Shown: positions 16,206 to 25,315, counted from the stretch's first letter. The stretch is DNA of 64,000 bases from Pseudonocardia humida (GCF_023898865.1 NZ_JAGSOV010000084.1:1-64000); one strand, 5' to 3'. The notes: generated from the sequence alone by a model not told the origin. Numbers and translations are program-made.

Positions 16206-17945
16206 GTGACCCAGCGACCGACCGAACAGCGCAGTTCGCAGTGGTACGGCGGCCAGGACCGCAACGGCTACATCCACCGCGCCTGGATGCGGCGGGGCGT
16301 GCCCTCGCACGCCTTCGACGGGCGCCCCCAGATCGCGATCGCCAACACCGCCTCGGACCTCACGCCGTGCAACGCGCACCTGAACGAGGTCGGGCGCAGC
16401 GTCGAGCAGGGCGTCTACGAGGCCGGCGGCATCCCGCTGAACCTTCCGGTCGTGTCGCTGGGGGAGACCAACGTCCGCCCCACGGCGATGCTCTGGCGCA
16501 ACATGGCCGCGATGGCCACCGAGGAGATGCTGCGGGCCAACCCGATCGACGGCGTGGTGCTGCTGGGCGGCTGCGACAAGACCATCCCCGCGCTGCTCAT
16601 GGCCGCGGCCTCGGTCGACCTGCCCGCCGTGGTCGTGCCGGGCGGGCCGATGCTCAACGGGACCTTCCGCGGCGTGCCGCTGGGCTGCGGCACCGACGTC
16701 TGGCGGCTCAGCGAGGAGGTCCGCGCGGGCACCCTGTCCGAGGCCGACTTCCTGCGCTCGGAGTCGTCGATGATCCGCAGCCGCGGCCACTGCAACACCA
16801 TGGGCACCGCCTCGACGATGGGCCTGCTCGCCGAGGCGCTGGGCGCGTCGCTGCCCGGCATCGCCGGCACCCCCGCCGCCGACAGCCGGCTGCTGGAGGG
16901 CGCGCACGCCACCGGCAGGCTCGCCGTCGAGATGGTCGCCGAGCAGCGCACCCCGAGCACCCTGTTCAGCCGGGGGTCGTTCCGCAACGCGATCGTCGCG
17001 CTGGCCGCGATCGGCGGCTCCACCAACGCCGTGGTGCACCTGCTGGCCATCGCCGGGCGGCTGGGCATCGAGCTCACCCTCGACGACTTCGACCGGATCG
17101 GCTCGGGGGTGCCGCTGCTGGTCGACCTGCAGCCCGCGGGCCGGTTCCTGATGGAGGACCTGCACCGCGCGGGCGGCCTGCACGCCGTGCTGCACCAGGT
17201 GCGCGACCTGCTCGACCCGGAAGCGCTCACCGTCACCGGCAAGCCGCTGGTCAGCCACCTGGGCGAGGACATCGACGACGTGCCCATCTGGGACGGCGAG
17301 GTGATCCGCACCCGCGCCGCGCCCGTGCTCGACGACGCCGGCATCGCCGTCCTGCGCGGCAACCTCGCCCCCGACGGCGCGGTCATCAAGCCCGCCGCCG
17401 CCTCGCCTCACCTGCTGCGCCACCGCGGCCGGGCGCTGGTGTTCGACTCGGTCGAGGACCTGCACGCCCGCCTCGACGACCCGGACCTCGACGTCGACGC
17501 CGACACGGTGCTGGTGCTGCGCGGCTGCGGCCCCCGCGGCTACCCGGGCATGCCCGAGGTCGCCAACCTGCCGCTGCCGGAGAAGCTGCTGGCCCAGGGC
17601 GTGCGCGACATGGTCCGCATCTGCGACGGCCGGATGAGCGGCACCGCCTACGGCACCGTCGTGCTGCACGTGGCCCCGGAGGCCGCCGCGGGCGGTCCGC
17701 TCGCCCTGGTCCGCACCGGCGACGTGATCGTCCTCGACGTCGAGGCGCGCCGCCTGGACGTCGAGCTGACCGACGAGGAACTGGCCGCCCGCCAGCCGTC
17801 GGAGGCGACGGTGGCGGGGTTCGCGGCGCCGTCGCGGGGGTGGGAGCGGCTCTACGTCGAGACGGTCGGGCAGGCGAACACCGGCGCCGACCTGGACTTC
17901 CTGGTCGGGTCGAGCGGGAGCCAGGTGGCCCGCGAGTCGCACTGA
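16206..17945 (+). CDS. IlvD/Edd-family dehydratase, probable sugar-acid (arabinonate/xylonate) dehydratase
   Basis: A 579-residue Fe-S dehydratase. Cluster cysteines are seen in LLGGCDKTIPAL, RGHCNTMGTASTMG and VLRGCGPRGYPGMPE, with the Mg/carbamylated-lysine region around GGCDKT. Length and the start QWYGGQDRNGYIHRAWMRRG resemble the pentonate dehydratase branch more than biosynthetic dihydroxyacid dehydratase (IlvD), so it may convert L-arabinonate or D-xylonate to the 2-keto-3-deoxy acid. GGAG at 16194-16197 precedes GTG 16206. Divergent from the zinc dehydrogenase and 3 kb from the ara operon. Confidence 0.87.
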   Translation: MTQRPTEQRSSQWYGGQDRNGYIHRAWMRRGVPSHAFDGRPQIAIANTASDLTPCNAHLNEVGRSVEQGVYEAGGIPLNLPVVSLGETNVRPTAMLWRNMAAMATEEMLRANPIDGVVLLGGCDKTIPALLMAAASVDLPAVVVPGGPMLNGTFRGVPLGCGTDVWRLSEEVRAGTLSEADFLRSESSMIRSRGHCNTMGTASTMGLLAEALGASLPGIAGTPAADSRLLEGAHATGRLAVEMVAEQRTPSTLFSRGSFRNAIVALAAIGGSTNAVVHLLAIAGRLGIELTLDDFDRIGSGVPLLVDLQPAGRFLMEDLHRAGGLHAVLHQVRDLLDPEALTVTGKPLVSHLGEDIDDVPIWDGEVIRTRAAPVLDDAGIAVLRGNLAPDGAVIKPAAASPHLLRHRGRALVFDSVEDLHARLDDPDLDVDADTVLVLRGCGPRGYPGMPEVANLPLPEKLLAQGVRDMVRICDGRMSGTAYGTVVLHVAPEAAAGGPLALVRTGDVIVLDVEARRLDVELTDEELAARQPSEATVAGFAAPSRGWERLYVETVGQANTGADLDFLVGSSGSQVARESH

Positions 17946-17989
17946 CCCCGGCTCGGCCCGCCGACCGGTGCGCCGGTCCACGTCGCAGA

Positions 17990-18039
17990 GTCCGGGTGCT
18001 CCTCGCAGACGCCTCAGCAGCTGCGAGGAGCACCCGGAC
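17990..18039. terminator. 19-bp perfect inverted repeat, convergent terminator
   Basis: GTCCGGGTGCTCCTCGCAG (17990-18008) and its exact complement (18021-18039) are separated by 12 bases, between the convergent dehydratase and LysR genes. The long perfect stem without T-tract is typical of bidirectional transcription stops in actinobacteria. Confidence 0.7.
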
Positions 18040-18084
18040 CCTGTGAGGACGCCGGCAGGCCGGACGGGCCGGGGCCGGGGTCGA

Positions 18085-18993
18085 TCAGCGGTGCCCGGTG
18101 GGAGCGCCCCGCGGTGCGAGCGCGTCGAGCACCGCCCGCACCGCCGGGCGCGGTGCGGAGCTCGTCCGCCACAGCGCGAAGACCCGGCGGGTGGGCGCCG
18201 GGTCGATCGGGACGAACCGGACGCCTTCCGGGACGGGGTCGCGACCGAGCCGGGGGATCAGCGCCGCGCCGAGGCCGGCCGTGACCAGGGCCAGTTGGGT
18301 GGCGTGCTCGGAGGCGGTGTGCGCGACGCGGGGGCCGCGCACGTCGGTGCTCAGCGAGCGGACCAGCCAGTCGTGGCAGATCTGCCCGCTGCTCCAGCTG
18401 ATCCACTCCAGGTCGACCAGGTCGTCGACGCCGACGCGGTCGCGGCCGGCCGAGGGGTGGTCGGGGGAGACCGCGAGGTCGAACGGGTCGTCGAGGAGGT
18501 GGCGGCGCGACAGGTCGGACGGGACGGCGAGCGGGTCGTCGGGCCAGTCCTGGGCGACGACCAGGTCGAGGTGCCCGCGGCGCAGTGCGGGCACCGCCTC
18601 GTGCGGCTCGCGCTCGGACAGCGACACCCGCAGGGCGGGGTGGCGGGAGCGCAGCTCGCCCAGGGCGCCCGTGAGCAGGCCGCGCACCGCGGTGGCGAAC
18701 CCGGCCACCGCGACCGCACCGTCGACCGTGCCGCGGTGGCCGGCCAGGTCGGACTCCACCCGCTCGACGTGGGCGAGCAGCTCGCCCGCCCGGTCGGCCA
18801 GCAGCGCGCCGGCCTCGGTGAGCCGCACGCCGCGGCCCCGCCGCTCCAGCAGGCGCTGCCCGACCTCGCGCTCCAGCCGGGCCAGCTGCTGCGACACCGC
18901 CGACGTCGTGACGTGCAGCGCGGCGGCGGCCCCGACGACCGACCCCGCGGCCGTCACCGCGTGCAGCACGCGCAGCCGCTCCAGGCTCAACAT
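18085..18993 (-). CDS. LysR-family transcriptional regulator
   Basis: A 302-residue LysR-type regulator. The N-terminal winged helix (about 1-60) has LERLRVLHAVTAAGSVVGAA and the recognition helix TTSAVSQQLARLEREVG; RRGRGVRLTEAGALL follows. The effector domain (about 90-290) is of the ArgP/CysB-like periplasmic-binding fold. It is divergent from the aldo/keto reductase gene 19067 with a 73-base gap, so that gene is its probable target, as is common for LysR regulators. Confidence 0.92.
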   Translation of the reverse strand: MLSLERLRVLHAVTAAGSVVGAAAALHVTTSAVSQQLARLEREVGQRLLERRGRGVRLTEAGALLADRAGELLAHVERVESDLAGHRGTVDGAVAVAGFATAVRGLLTGALGELRSRHPALRVSLSEREPHEAVPALRRGHLDLVVAQDWPDDPLAVPSDLSRRHLLDDPFDLAVSPDHPSAGRDRVGVDDLVDLEWISWSSGQICHDWLVRSLSTDVRGPRVAHTASEHATQLALVTAGLGAALIPRLGRDPVPEGVRFVPIDPAPTRRVFALWRTSSAPRPAVRAVLDALAPRGAPTGHR

Positions 18994-19066
18994 CGTAGAG
19001 ATGCTACGCGGTAGGCATCAGAACCTCTTACTTGTCCTTCACGGTCGAGGGTCGCACGCTCGTCGC

Positions 19067-19903
19067 ATGACGACCACGAACGGCTCCCCGATCGAGCTGA
19101 CCCTGACCATCGGCGGCGACCTCCCGGTGCACCGCATCGGCTTCGGCGCCATGCGGCTCACCGGCGGCCCGGACCGGGCCACCGGGATCGCCGTCGCCCG
19201 CCGCGCCGTCGAGCTCGGCGTCACCTTCATCGACACCGCCGACTCCTACGACCTCGGGCAGAACGAGGAGCTGCTCGCCGAGGCGCTGCACCCCTACCCG
19301 CCCGGCGTCGTCGTCGCGACGAAGGGCGGGCAGGTCAACCTCGGCCGGCAGTGGATCCCGCTGGGCCGCCCCGAGTACCTGCGCCAGCAGGCCGAGCTGA
19401 GCCTGCGCCGGCTGCGCGTCGAGCGCATCGACCTGCTCCAGCTGCACCGCGTCGACCCCGCCGTCCCGCTGGCCGACCAGGTCGGCGCGCTGGCTCTGCT
19501 GCGCGAGCAGGGCAAGGTGCGCCACATCGGGCTGTCCGAGGTGAGCGTCGAGCAGCTGGTGCAGGCCGAGCGGATCGCTCCGATCGCCAGCGTGCAGAAC
19601 CGGTACAACCTGCTCGACCGCGCCTCCGAGGACGTGCTGGAGCACTGCGCGAGCCGGGGGATCGCGTTCGTCCCGTGGCTCCCGGTGGCGCCGCTGGCCC
19701 GGGCCGGCCACAGCCCCGCGGTCGCCGTGGCCGAGCGGCTCGGCGCCACGCCCACCCAGGTGGCGCTGGCCTGGCTGCTGCACCGCTCCCCGGTGGTCCT
19801 GCCGATCCCCGGCACGTCCTCGGCCGCCCACCTGGAGCAGAACGTCGCCGCCGCCACCCTCGCCCTCGACGAGCGCGCGATGGTCGAGCTCGCTGGGGCG
19901 TGA
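19067..19903 (+). CDS. Aldo/keto reductase
   Basis: A 278-residue NADPH-dependent oxidoreductase with the TIM-barrel AKR fold. Visible motifs: RIGFGAMRLTGG near the N-terminus, the catalytic Asp/Tyr segment FIDTADSYDLGQNEELLAEAL, catalytic Lys in VVATKGG, His in LLQLHRVDP, and a C-terminal cofactor site VVLPIPGTSSAAHLEQN. Starts at ATG 19067. It diverges from the LysR gene and most likely responds to it. The physiological carbonyl substrate is unknown. Confidence 0.92.
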   Translation: MTTTNGSPIELTLTIGGDLPVHRIGFGAMRLTGGPDRATGIAVARRAVELGVTFIDTADSYDLGQNEELLAEALHPYPPGVVVATKGGQVNLGRQWIPLGRPEYLRQQAELSLRRLRVERIDLLQLHRVDPAVPLADQVGALALLREQGKVRHIGLSEVSVEQLVQAERIAPIASVQNRYNLLDRASEDVLEHCASRGIAFVPWLPVAPLARAGHSPAVAVAERLGATPTQVALAWLLHRSPVVLPIPGTSSAAHLEQNVAAATLALDERAMVELAGA

Positions 19904-19931
19904 GGACGCGGGTGGTGCACCGCGTTCCGGC

Positions 19932-20600
19932 TCAGGCCAGGACGACGGGGCCGCGCGGGGTGCCGAGCAGCGCGGCGAGCCCGGGTGGGCCGGCGGCCAC
20001 GTCGAGGCGCAGCCCGAGCGCGCCCAGCACGGCGCCGACGGCCTCGGGATCGGGGTGGGTGGCGCGCAGCCCGCGCAGCGCCGCGGCGGGCAGCCCCGAT
20101 GCGGCCGGGTGCGCGGTCGCGCCCCAGTCGATGAGGAACGGGGTGACGCCGTCGAACGGCGGCGGGTGGGGCGCGGCGAGCCGCCACTCCAGCAGGTCGC
20201 CGTCGGCGGTGCGGCGCGACATCGGGGCCACCGGGCCGAGGTCGGCACCGGCCGCGGCCGACGCGGCGGCGGCCGCCGCGATGTCGTCGGGGCGCGCCGC
20301 CCAGGTCACCAGGCGGGGCGCGGTGAGCGCGTCGACGCCGAACGGCACCGCAGCGCCCGGGTCGGCGGGGTGCTCGTCGTCCGGTCCGATGATCTCCAGG
20401 TAGGCGGTCGGGCCCAATCCGACCAGCAGGTTGCGGGTGCCCCGGCCGAGGTGGCGGCCGCCGGGGGCCGGGGTGAGGCCGGTGGCCGCGGCGAAGGCCG
20501 CCTGCGCGGCGGCGAGATCGGGAGCGGCGTAGACGAGGTGGTCGAGCAGCGGGTCGGCGGGGCCGAACGGGGCGGTGGGCGTCCCGGGACGGATGGTCAC
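19932..20600 (-). CDS. VOC (glyoxalase-like) family protein
   Basis: A 222-residue protein of the vicinal-oxygen-chelate superfamily, glyoxalase-like type. It begins LLDHLVYAAPDLAAAQAAFA, the standard first beta-alpha unit, then GLTPAPGGRHLGRGTRNLLVGLG and AYLEIIGPD; the C-terminal half repeats the fold more loosely (LRATHPDPEAVGAVLGALGL). GTG 20600 is the likely start, 26 bases after the dipeptidase stop, so the two form a short operon. The ligand is unknown. Confidence 0.76.
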   Translation of the reverse strand: MTIRPGTPTAPFGPADPLLDHLVYAAPDLAAAQAAFAAATGLTPAPGGRHLGRGTRNLLVGLGPTAYLEIIGPDDEHPADPGAAVPFGVDALTAPRLVTWAARPDDIAAAAAASAAAGADLGPVAPMSRRTADGDLLEWRLAAPHPPPFDGVTPFLIDWGATAHPAASGLPAAALRGLRATHPDPEAVGAVLGALGLRLDVAAGPPGLAALLGTPRGPVVLA

Positions 20601-20626
20601 GACGGCTTCCTCCCTGGCGCCCGGCC

Positions 20627-21850
20627 TCAGCGCAGGGGGTGGGTCGGCCAGAGCGGCTCGGTGGCCACCCGCTCGGCGTCGCGCAGCACCCGCAGCGCGT
20701 TGCGGCCGGTGAGCGCGGCCAGGTCGGAGCGCGACCAGCCGCGCCGGGCGAGCTCGCCCAGCAGCCGCGGGTAGCCCGACACGTCGGCCAGGTCGGCGGG
20801 CTGGCGGTCGACGCCGTCGTAGTCGCCGCCGAGGCCGACGTGCTCGACGCCGGCGACCTCGCGGGCGTGCTCCACGTGGTCGGCGACCTGGCCGAGCGAG
20901 ACCTCCGGGCGGGGGTTCGCGGCCAGCCACGCCGCCATCGCGGTGTCCGCCTCGGCCCGCGCGGTCGCCGCCGCGGCCCGCACCTCGGCGGCGACCGCCT
21001 CGGCGGCCTCGCCTGGTCGCGGCGCCCGCGGCCAGGCCCACCCGGTCGGCAGGCCCAGCCGCGCGCGTTCGGCGTCGGCTGCGGTGTACCAGGCGGCGAC
21101 GTCGGCGGAGATGAACGGCGGCACGAAGGTCAGCTGGACGACCCCTCCGTTGCCGGGCAGCAGGGCGAGCACGTCGTCGGCGACGTTGCGGGGGTGGTCG
21201 CACAGGGCCCGGGTGCTGGAGTGGCTGAAGATGACGGGCGCGGTCGACGCGGCCAGCGCGGCGTGCTGGGTGGTGGCCGCGACGTGGGACAGGTCGACCA
21301 GCACGCCGAGCCGGTTGAGCTCGGCCACCACCTGGCGGCCGACGTCGTCCAGCCCGCCCACCCCGGGCTCGTCGGTGGCCGAGTCGGCCCAGGGCGTGTT
21401 GTGGTTGTGGGTGAGCGTCACGTAGCGCACGCCGAGCCGGGCGAAGGCGCGCAGCACCCCCAGCGACGAGGCCAGGCTGTGCCCGCCCTCGACGCCCAGC
21501 AGCGAGGCGATCCGGCCGGTCGCGACGACCCGGTCGACGTCGTCGGCGGTGTAGGCGATGGCGAAGTCGTCCGGGTAGCGCGCCACGAGCCGGTACACCG
21601 CGTCGACCTGCTCCAGCGTGGCCACCACCGCCTCCGGCTCGGGCAGCGACGAGGGCGCGTAGACCGACCAGAACTGCGCCCCGACCCCGCCCGCGCGCAG
21701 CCGCGGGATGTCGGTGTGCAGGTCGGGGCGACCCTCGTCGAGGCCGTCGACGGCGTAGCCGGAGCGGGCGCGCAGCGCGGCGGGCAGGTCGTTGTGGCCG
21801 TCGACGACCGGCGCCTCGCGCAGCACGTCGGCGACCAGCGGCAGCTCCAC
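20627..21850 (-). CDS. Membrane dipeptidase-like (M19 renal dipeptidase family) peptidase
   Basis: A 407-residue zinc peptidase of family M19, which cleaves dipeptides, often including D-residues. Metal ligands are seen as VVDGHNDLP (His-x-Asp), GVEGGHSL (bridging Glu), the paired histidines LVDLSHVA and PVIFSHSS, and the catalytic GLGGDYDG. Starts at GTG 21850 behind GGGAGGG. No signal peptide is visible, so it is probably cytoplasmic. It is upstream of the VOC gene and divergent from the M20 amidohydrolase, together suggesting dipeptide or carbamoyl amino-acid catabolism. Confidence 0.92.
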   Translation of the reverse strand: MELPLVADVLREAPVVDGHNDLPAALRARSGYAVDGLDEGRPDLHTDIPRLRAGGVGAQFWSVYAPSSLPEPEAVVATLEQVDAVYRLVARYPDDFAIAYTADDVDRVVATGRIASLLGVEGGHSLASSLGVLRAFARLGVRYVTLTHNHNTPWADSATDEPGVGGLDDVGRQVVAELNRLGVLVDLSHVAATTQHAALAASTAPVIFSHSSTRALCDHPRNVADDVLALLPGNGGVVQLTFVPPFISADVAAWYTAADAERARLGLPTGWAWPRAPRPGEAAEAVAAEVRAAAATARAEADTAMAAWLAANPRPEVSLGQVADHVEHAREVAGVEHVGLGGDYDGVDRQPADLADVSGYPRLLGELARRGWSRSDLAALTGRNALRVLRDAERVATEPLWPTHPLR

Positions 21851-22010
21851 CCGCGCCCTCCCACCAGACCGGCGACCGGCCGAGCATATCGCCGCGCGTG
21901 GCGCTGACCATCCCGGTCACCGCCCGCCGGCCCGGGAGCGGTGGCGCGAGCTCGCCCGGGCGTGGGTCAGGATGGTGCCCGACGCGCAGAGAGACGGACG
22001 GGGAGGGCGC

Positions 22011-23306
22011 ATGAGCCACGACGACGGGTCCGGCTGGTCGGCCGCGGCCTTCCTGCGGGACTTCGCGCAGCTGTCGACGATCGGCGCCACGCCCCGCGGC
22101 GGGGTCGACCGCGAGGCGGCGACCGTGCGGGACGGGATGGCCCGCGCCTGGCTGGGCGGGTGGCTGGCCTCGCGGGGCTTCGCGGTGGCCGTGGACGGGA
22201 TCGGCAACCAGTTCGGGCTGCTCGACCTCGTGCCCGGCGCCCCGTACGTGCTGGCCGGGTCGCACCTGGACAGCCAGCCCACGGCGGGCAGGCTCGACGG
22301 CGCCTACGGCGTCGTCGCCGCCGCGTTCGCCGCGCACCGGGTCGCGGCCGGGGCCCGGGCGGGCACCGTGCGCCCGACCCGCAACCTCGCGGTCGTGAAC
22401 TGGTTCAACGAGGAGGGCAGTCGCTTCGGTCCGAGCATGATGGGCAGCGCGGTGTTCACCGGCAGGCTGGACGCCGACGAGGCGCTGCGCACCACCGATC
22501 CGGCCGGCGTGACCGTGCGCGACGCCCTGGACGGCATCGACGGGCGGGGCGGGCCGGTGCCGCTGCCCGTCGGCTCCTACGCGGAGATCCACATCGAGCA
22601 GGGCCGCGAGCTGGAGGAGACCGGCGACCGGATCGGCGTCGTCACCGGCACCTGGGCGGCGCGCAAGTTCCGGTTCCGGGTGCTGGGGGAGCAGTCGCAC
22701 ACGGGATCCACGCGCATGGCCGACCGCCGCGACGCGCTGCTCGGGGCCTCACTGCTGGTGGTCGAGGCCAGGTCGCTGGCCGACCGGTTCGCCGAGGCAC
22801 CGCTGCACACCGCGGTCTCGCAGCTCGACGTGCGCCCGAACTCACCGGTCGTGGTGGCTGCCGAGGTGCGGGCGAACCTCGACCTGCGCAGCCCCGACCC
22901 GGCCGTGCTCGACGCGGCGGTGCACCGGTTGCGGGACGTCGCGGCGCGGGTCGAGGCCGAGCGGGGGCTGCGGGTCGAGCTGGAGCTGACCCACTCCTGG
23001 GACCGCGACGACTACACCCCGGAGTGCGTGGCGGTGTCGGAGCGGGTGTGCGCGGAGCTGGGGGTGCCCGCGCGGCGGATGCTGACGGTGGCCGGCCACG
23101 ACTCCACCAACATGGCGAAGGTGGTGCCCACCGCGATGCTGTTCGTGCCGAGCCGCGAGGGCATCTCCCACAACGAGCGGGAGGACACCGCCCCCGACGA
23201 CCTGGTGACCGGCGTGGACGTGCTCACCGGGGTCGTCCGGGAGCTGGTCACGGCACCGGGCTCGGGACCGGACCGGCAGCCGTGGACCCCCGCGTCGACG
23301 GGGTGA
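22011..23306 (+). CDS. M20-family amidase/hydantoinase-carbamoylase
   Basis: A 431-residue metal-dependent amidohydrolase of the allantoate amidohydrolase / N-carbamoyl-L-amino acid hydrolase / beta-ureidopropionase group. Metal ligands appear in LAGSHLDSQPTAGRLDGAYG, NWFNEEGSRFGPSMMGSAVF and EIHIEQGRELEE, and the late histidine in SREGISHNERE. Dimerisation domain is at about 215-330. GGGAGGG precedes ATG 22011. It is divergent from the dipeptidase and converges with the luciferase-like gene, overlapping it by 59 bases. The exact substrate is uncertain. Confidence 0.9.
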   Translation: MSHDDGSGWSAAAFLRDFAQLSTIGATPRGGVDREAATVRDGMARAWLGGWLASRGFAVAVDGIGNQFGLLDLVPGAPYVLAGSHLDSQPTAGRLDGAYGVVAAAFAAHRVAAGARAGTVRPTRNLAVVNWFNEEGSRFGPSMMGSAVFTGRLDADEALRTTDPAGVTVRDALDGIDGRGGPVPLPVGSYAEIHIEQGRELEETGDRIGVVTGTWAARKFRFRVLGEQSHTGSTRMADRRDALLGASLLVVEARSLADRFAEAPLHTAVSQLDVRPNSPVVVAAEVRANLDLRSPDPAVLDAAVHRLRDVAARVEAERGLRVELELTHSWDRDDYTPECVAVSERVCAELGVPARRMLTVAGHDSTNMAKVVPTAMLFVPSREGISHNEREDTAPDDLVTGVDVLTGVVRELVTAPGSGPDRQPWTPASTG

Positions 23307-24168
23307 TGAGCTCGTCGGCGACCCACCGGGCGACGCCGGCGGGGTAGGGCGCCGCCAGGCCCAGCACGACGTGCGAGAAGCCGGAGCCGACCGCCTCGGC
23401 GATCTTGTCGCGGGTGGTCCCCGGCTCGTCGTAGGACACCGGCAGGTGGATGGAGCGGGTGATCTCGGCGGGGTCGCGGCCGATCTCGGCGCAGAAGCGG
23501 TCCAGCAGCCTGCTGCGGGCGACGAGGTCGTCGATGTCGCCGCCGCCGGGGATGTTCCAGAGGTCGGCGTGCTCGGCGACCACGCGCAGCGTCCCGGACG
23601 CGCGCCCGCCGATCATGATCGGCGGGCGCGGGCGCTGCACGGGCTTGGGGTTGCCGAACGCCCGGGTCAGCCGGACGTGGGTGCCGTGGAAGTCGAACGG
23701 CGCGTCCTCGGTCCACAGCCGCCGGATCACCGTGCAGGCCTCGGCGAGGGCCTCCACGGCGTGCGCGGCGTCGTGGTAGGGCAGGCCGTGCGCGTCGTAC
23801 TCGCGCCGGGCCATCGGCACGCTGGGACGTGAACCGGCGCCGATGCCGAAGTCGAGCCGTCCGCCGGAGACGATGTCGACCGTCGTGGCGATCTTGGCGA
23901 GCAGGGCGGGCGGGCGGAAGCGGTTGCTGGTCACCAGCAGGCCCAGGCGCAGCCGTCGGGTCTGCGCGGCCAGGGCCGAGAGCAGCGTCCAGCCCTCGTG
24001 GACCGGCCCGTCGGGGTCGCCGCCGATCGGCATGAGGTGGTCGAACAGCCAGGCGTGCCCGATCTGCGGGATCGCGTCGGCTTCGCGCCAGACCCGCAGC
24101 ACGTCGCGGTAGTCGACCTGCATGGGGGCGGTCATGATCCCGAAGCTGGGCTCGGGTGCGGTGGTCAT
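23248..24168 (-). CDS. LLM-class (luciferase-like, probably F420-dependent) oxidoreductase
   Basis: A 306-residue TIM-barrel oxidoreductase of the luciferase-like family. Motifs: FGIMTAPMQVDYRDVL at the start, HAWLFDHLMPIGG, then LRLGLLVTSNRFRPPALLAKIATTVD and the cofactor loop GRLDFGIGAGS, with RPPIMIGGRASG later. The pattern fits F420-dependent enzymes, common in actinobacteria, although FMN use cannot be excluded. Its last 59 bases lie antisense to the end of the M20 amidohydrolase. It follows the aldo/keto reductase with a 23-base gap, so they are probably co-transcribed. Confidence 0.88.
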   Translation of the reverse strand: MTTAPEPSFGIMTAPMQVDYRDVLRVWREADAIPQIGHAWLFDHLMPIGGDPDGPVHEGWTLLSALAAQTRRLRLGLLVTSNRFRPPALLAKIATTVDIVSGGRLDFGIGAGSRPSVPMARREYDAHGLPYHDAAHAVEALAEACTVIRRLWTEDAPFDFHGTHVRLTRAFGNPKPVQRPRPPIMIGGRASGTLRVVAEHADLWNIPGGGDIDDLVARSRLLDRFCAEIGRDPAEITRSIHLPVSYDEPGTTRDKIAEAVGSGFSHVVLGLAAPYPAGVARWVADELITPSTRGSTAAGPVPSPVP

Positions 24169-24191
24169 GGCAGTGGTCCTTCCGGGGCCGG

Positions 24192-25211
24192 TCAGCGTCG
24201 CCGCAGCGCCGGGTCGAGCAGCGCGGGCGGGGTGTCGTGGTTCTCGTGCGGGGCCAGGTCGACGCCCGGGGCGACGACGGCGTCGATCGCGTCGAGCACG
24301 TCGGCGGTCAGCGCGGTGTCCGCGGCGGCGAGCTGCGAGGTCAGGTGCTCCGCGGTGCGCGGGCCGATGATCGCGCTGGTCACGCCGGGGTGCGCGGTCG
24401 CGAAGCCGAGCGCGAGCTGGATCAGGGTCAGGCCGGCCCCGTCGGCGATCTTCGCCAGCTGCTCGACGGCGTCCATCCGGGCCCGGTTGGCGGCGACGGC
24501 GGGGTCGAAGCGCTCGGGCATGAACCCGGACCGGTGCGTGGCGATCTCCCGGCCGGCGCGGACCGCGCCCGAGAGCCACCCCGAGGCCAGCGGGCTCCAG
24601 ACCAGCACCCCGAGCCCGTAGCGCTCGGTGACGGGCAGGACGTGGGCCTCGATGCCGCGCTGCAGGATCGAGTAGGGCGGCTGCTCGGTGGCGAAGCGGC
24701 CCAGGTGGTGCTCGCGGGCGGCCCACTGGGCCTCGACGATGCGGTGGGCCGGGTAGGTCGACGATCCGAAGTAGCGGATCTTCCCGGCGCGCCGCAGGTC
24801 GGTCAGCGCCGACAGCGTCTCCTCGTCGCTGGTGGTCGGGTCCCAGCGGTGGATCTGGTAGAGGTCCACGTGGTCGACGCCGAGCCGGCGCAGGCTGGCC
24901 TCCAGCTCGGTGACCAGCCAGCGCCGCGAGCTGCCGCGCTGGTTGGGGCCCTCGCCCATGGGCAGGTGGGCCTTGGTCGCCAGCACGACGTCGTCGCGGC
25001 GCCCGGCGATCGCCCGCCCGACCATCTCCTCGGACTCGCCCAGGCTGTAGGCGTCGGCGGTGTCGATGAGGTTGATCCCCGCGTCGAGCGCGGTGCCGAC
25101 GATCGCGGTGGCCTCGTCCTGGGTGGTGCGCCCGATCGCGCCGAAGTTCATCGCGCCGAGCGCGAGGGTGCTGACCTGGACGCCGGTGCGACCCAGAGTG
25201 CGGTAGTGCAT
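24192..25211 (-). CDS. Aldo/keto reductase (AKR11/YhdN-like)
   Basis: A 339-residue NADPH-dependent aldo/keto reductase: YRTLGRTGVQVSTLALGAMNFG at the start, catalytic NLIDTADAYSLGESEEMVG, Lys in VLATKAH, His in YQIHRWDP, and C-terminal SAIIGPRTAEHL for cofactor binding. At 339 residues it matches the longer AKR branch. The start ATG 25211 faces the TetR gene across a region with two palindromes, and the LLM oxidoreductase follows it, so the two oxidoreductases look like one TetR-controlled operon. Confidence 0.93.
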   Translation of the reverse strand: MHYRTLGRTGVQVSTLALGAMNFGAIGRTTQDEATAIVGTALDAGINLIDTADAYSLGESEEMVGRAIAGRRDDVVLATKAHLPMGEGPNQRGSSRRWLVTELEASLRRLGVDHVDLYQIHRWDPTTSDEETLSALTDLRRAGKIRYFGSSTYPAHRIVEAQWAAREHHLGRFATEQPPYSILQRGIEAHVLPVTERYGLGVLVWSPLASGWLSGAVRAGREIATHRSGFMPERFDPAVAANRARMDAVEQLAKIADGAGLTLIQLALGFATAHPGVTSAIIGPRTAEHLTSQLAAADTALTADVLDAIDAVVAPGVDLAPHENHDTPPALLDPALRRR

Positions 25212-25235
25212 GGCTGACTTCCCCTACGATGAGAT

Positions 25236-25273
25236 GGAACGTTGTTCCGCTTACGATACGGAACAGCGTTCCG
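25236..25273. promoter_or_regulatory. Two palindromic TetR-type boxes between reductase and regulator
   Basis: GGAAC GTT GTTCC (25236-25248) and CGGAAC AGC GTTCCG (25259-25273) are two near-identical palindromes in the divergent region. Repeated GGAAC/GTTCC half sites at this position strongly suggest binding sites of the TetR protein encoded downstream, controlling both itself and the reductase operon. Confidence 0.68.
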
Positions 25274-25315
25274 TTTAGCAAGGCGGTGCTGCCGGGACGG
25301 AGGGGAGCGGGCAGA

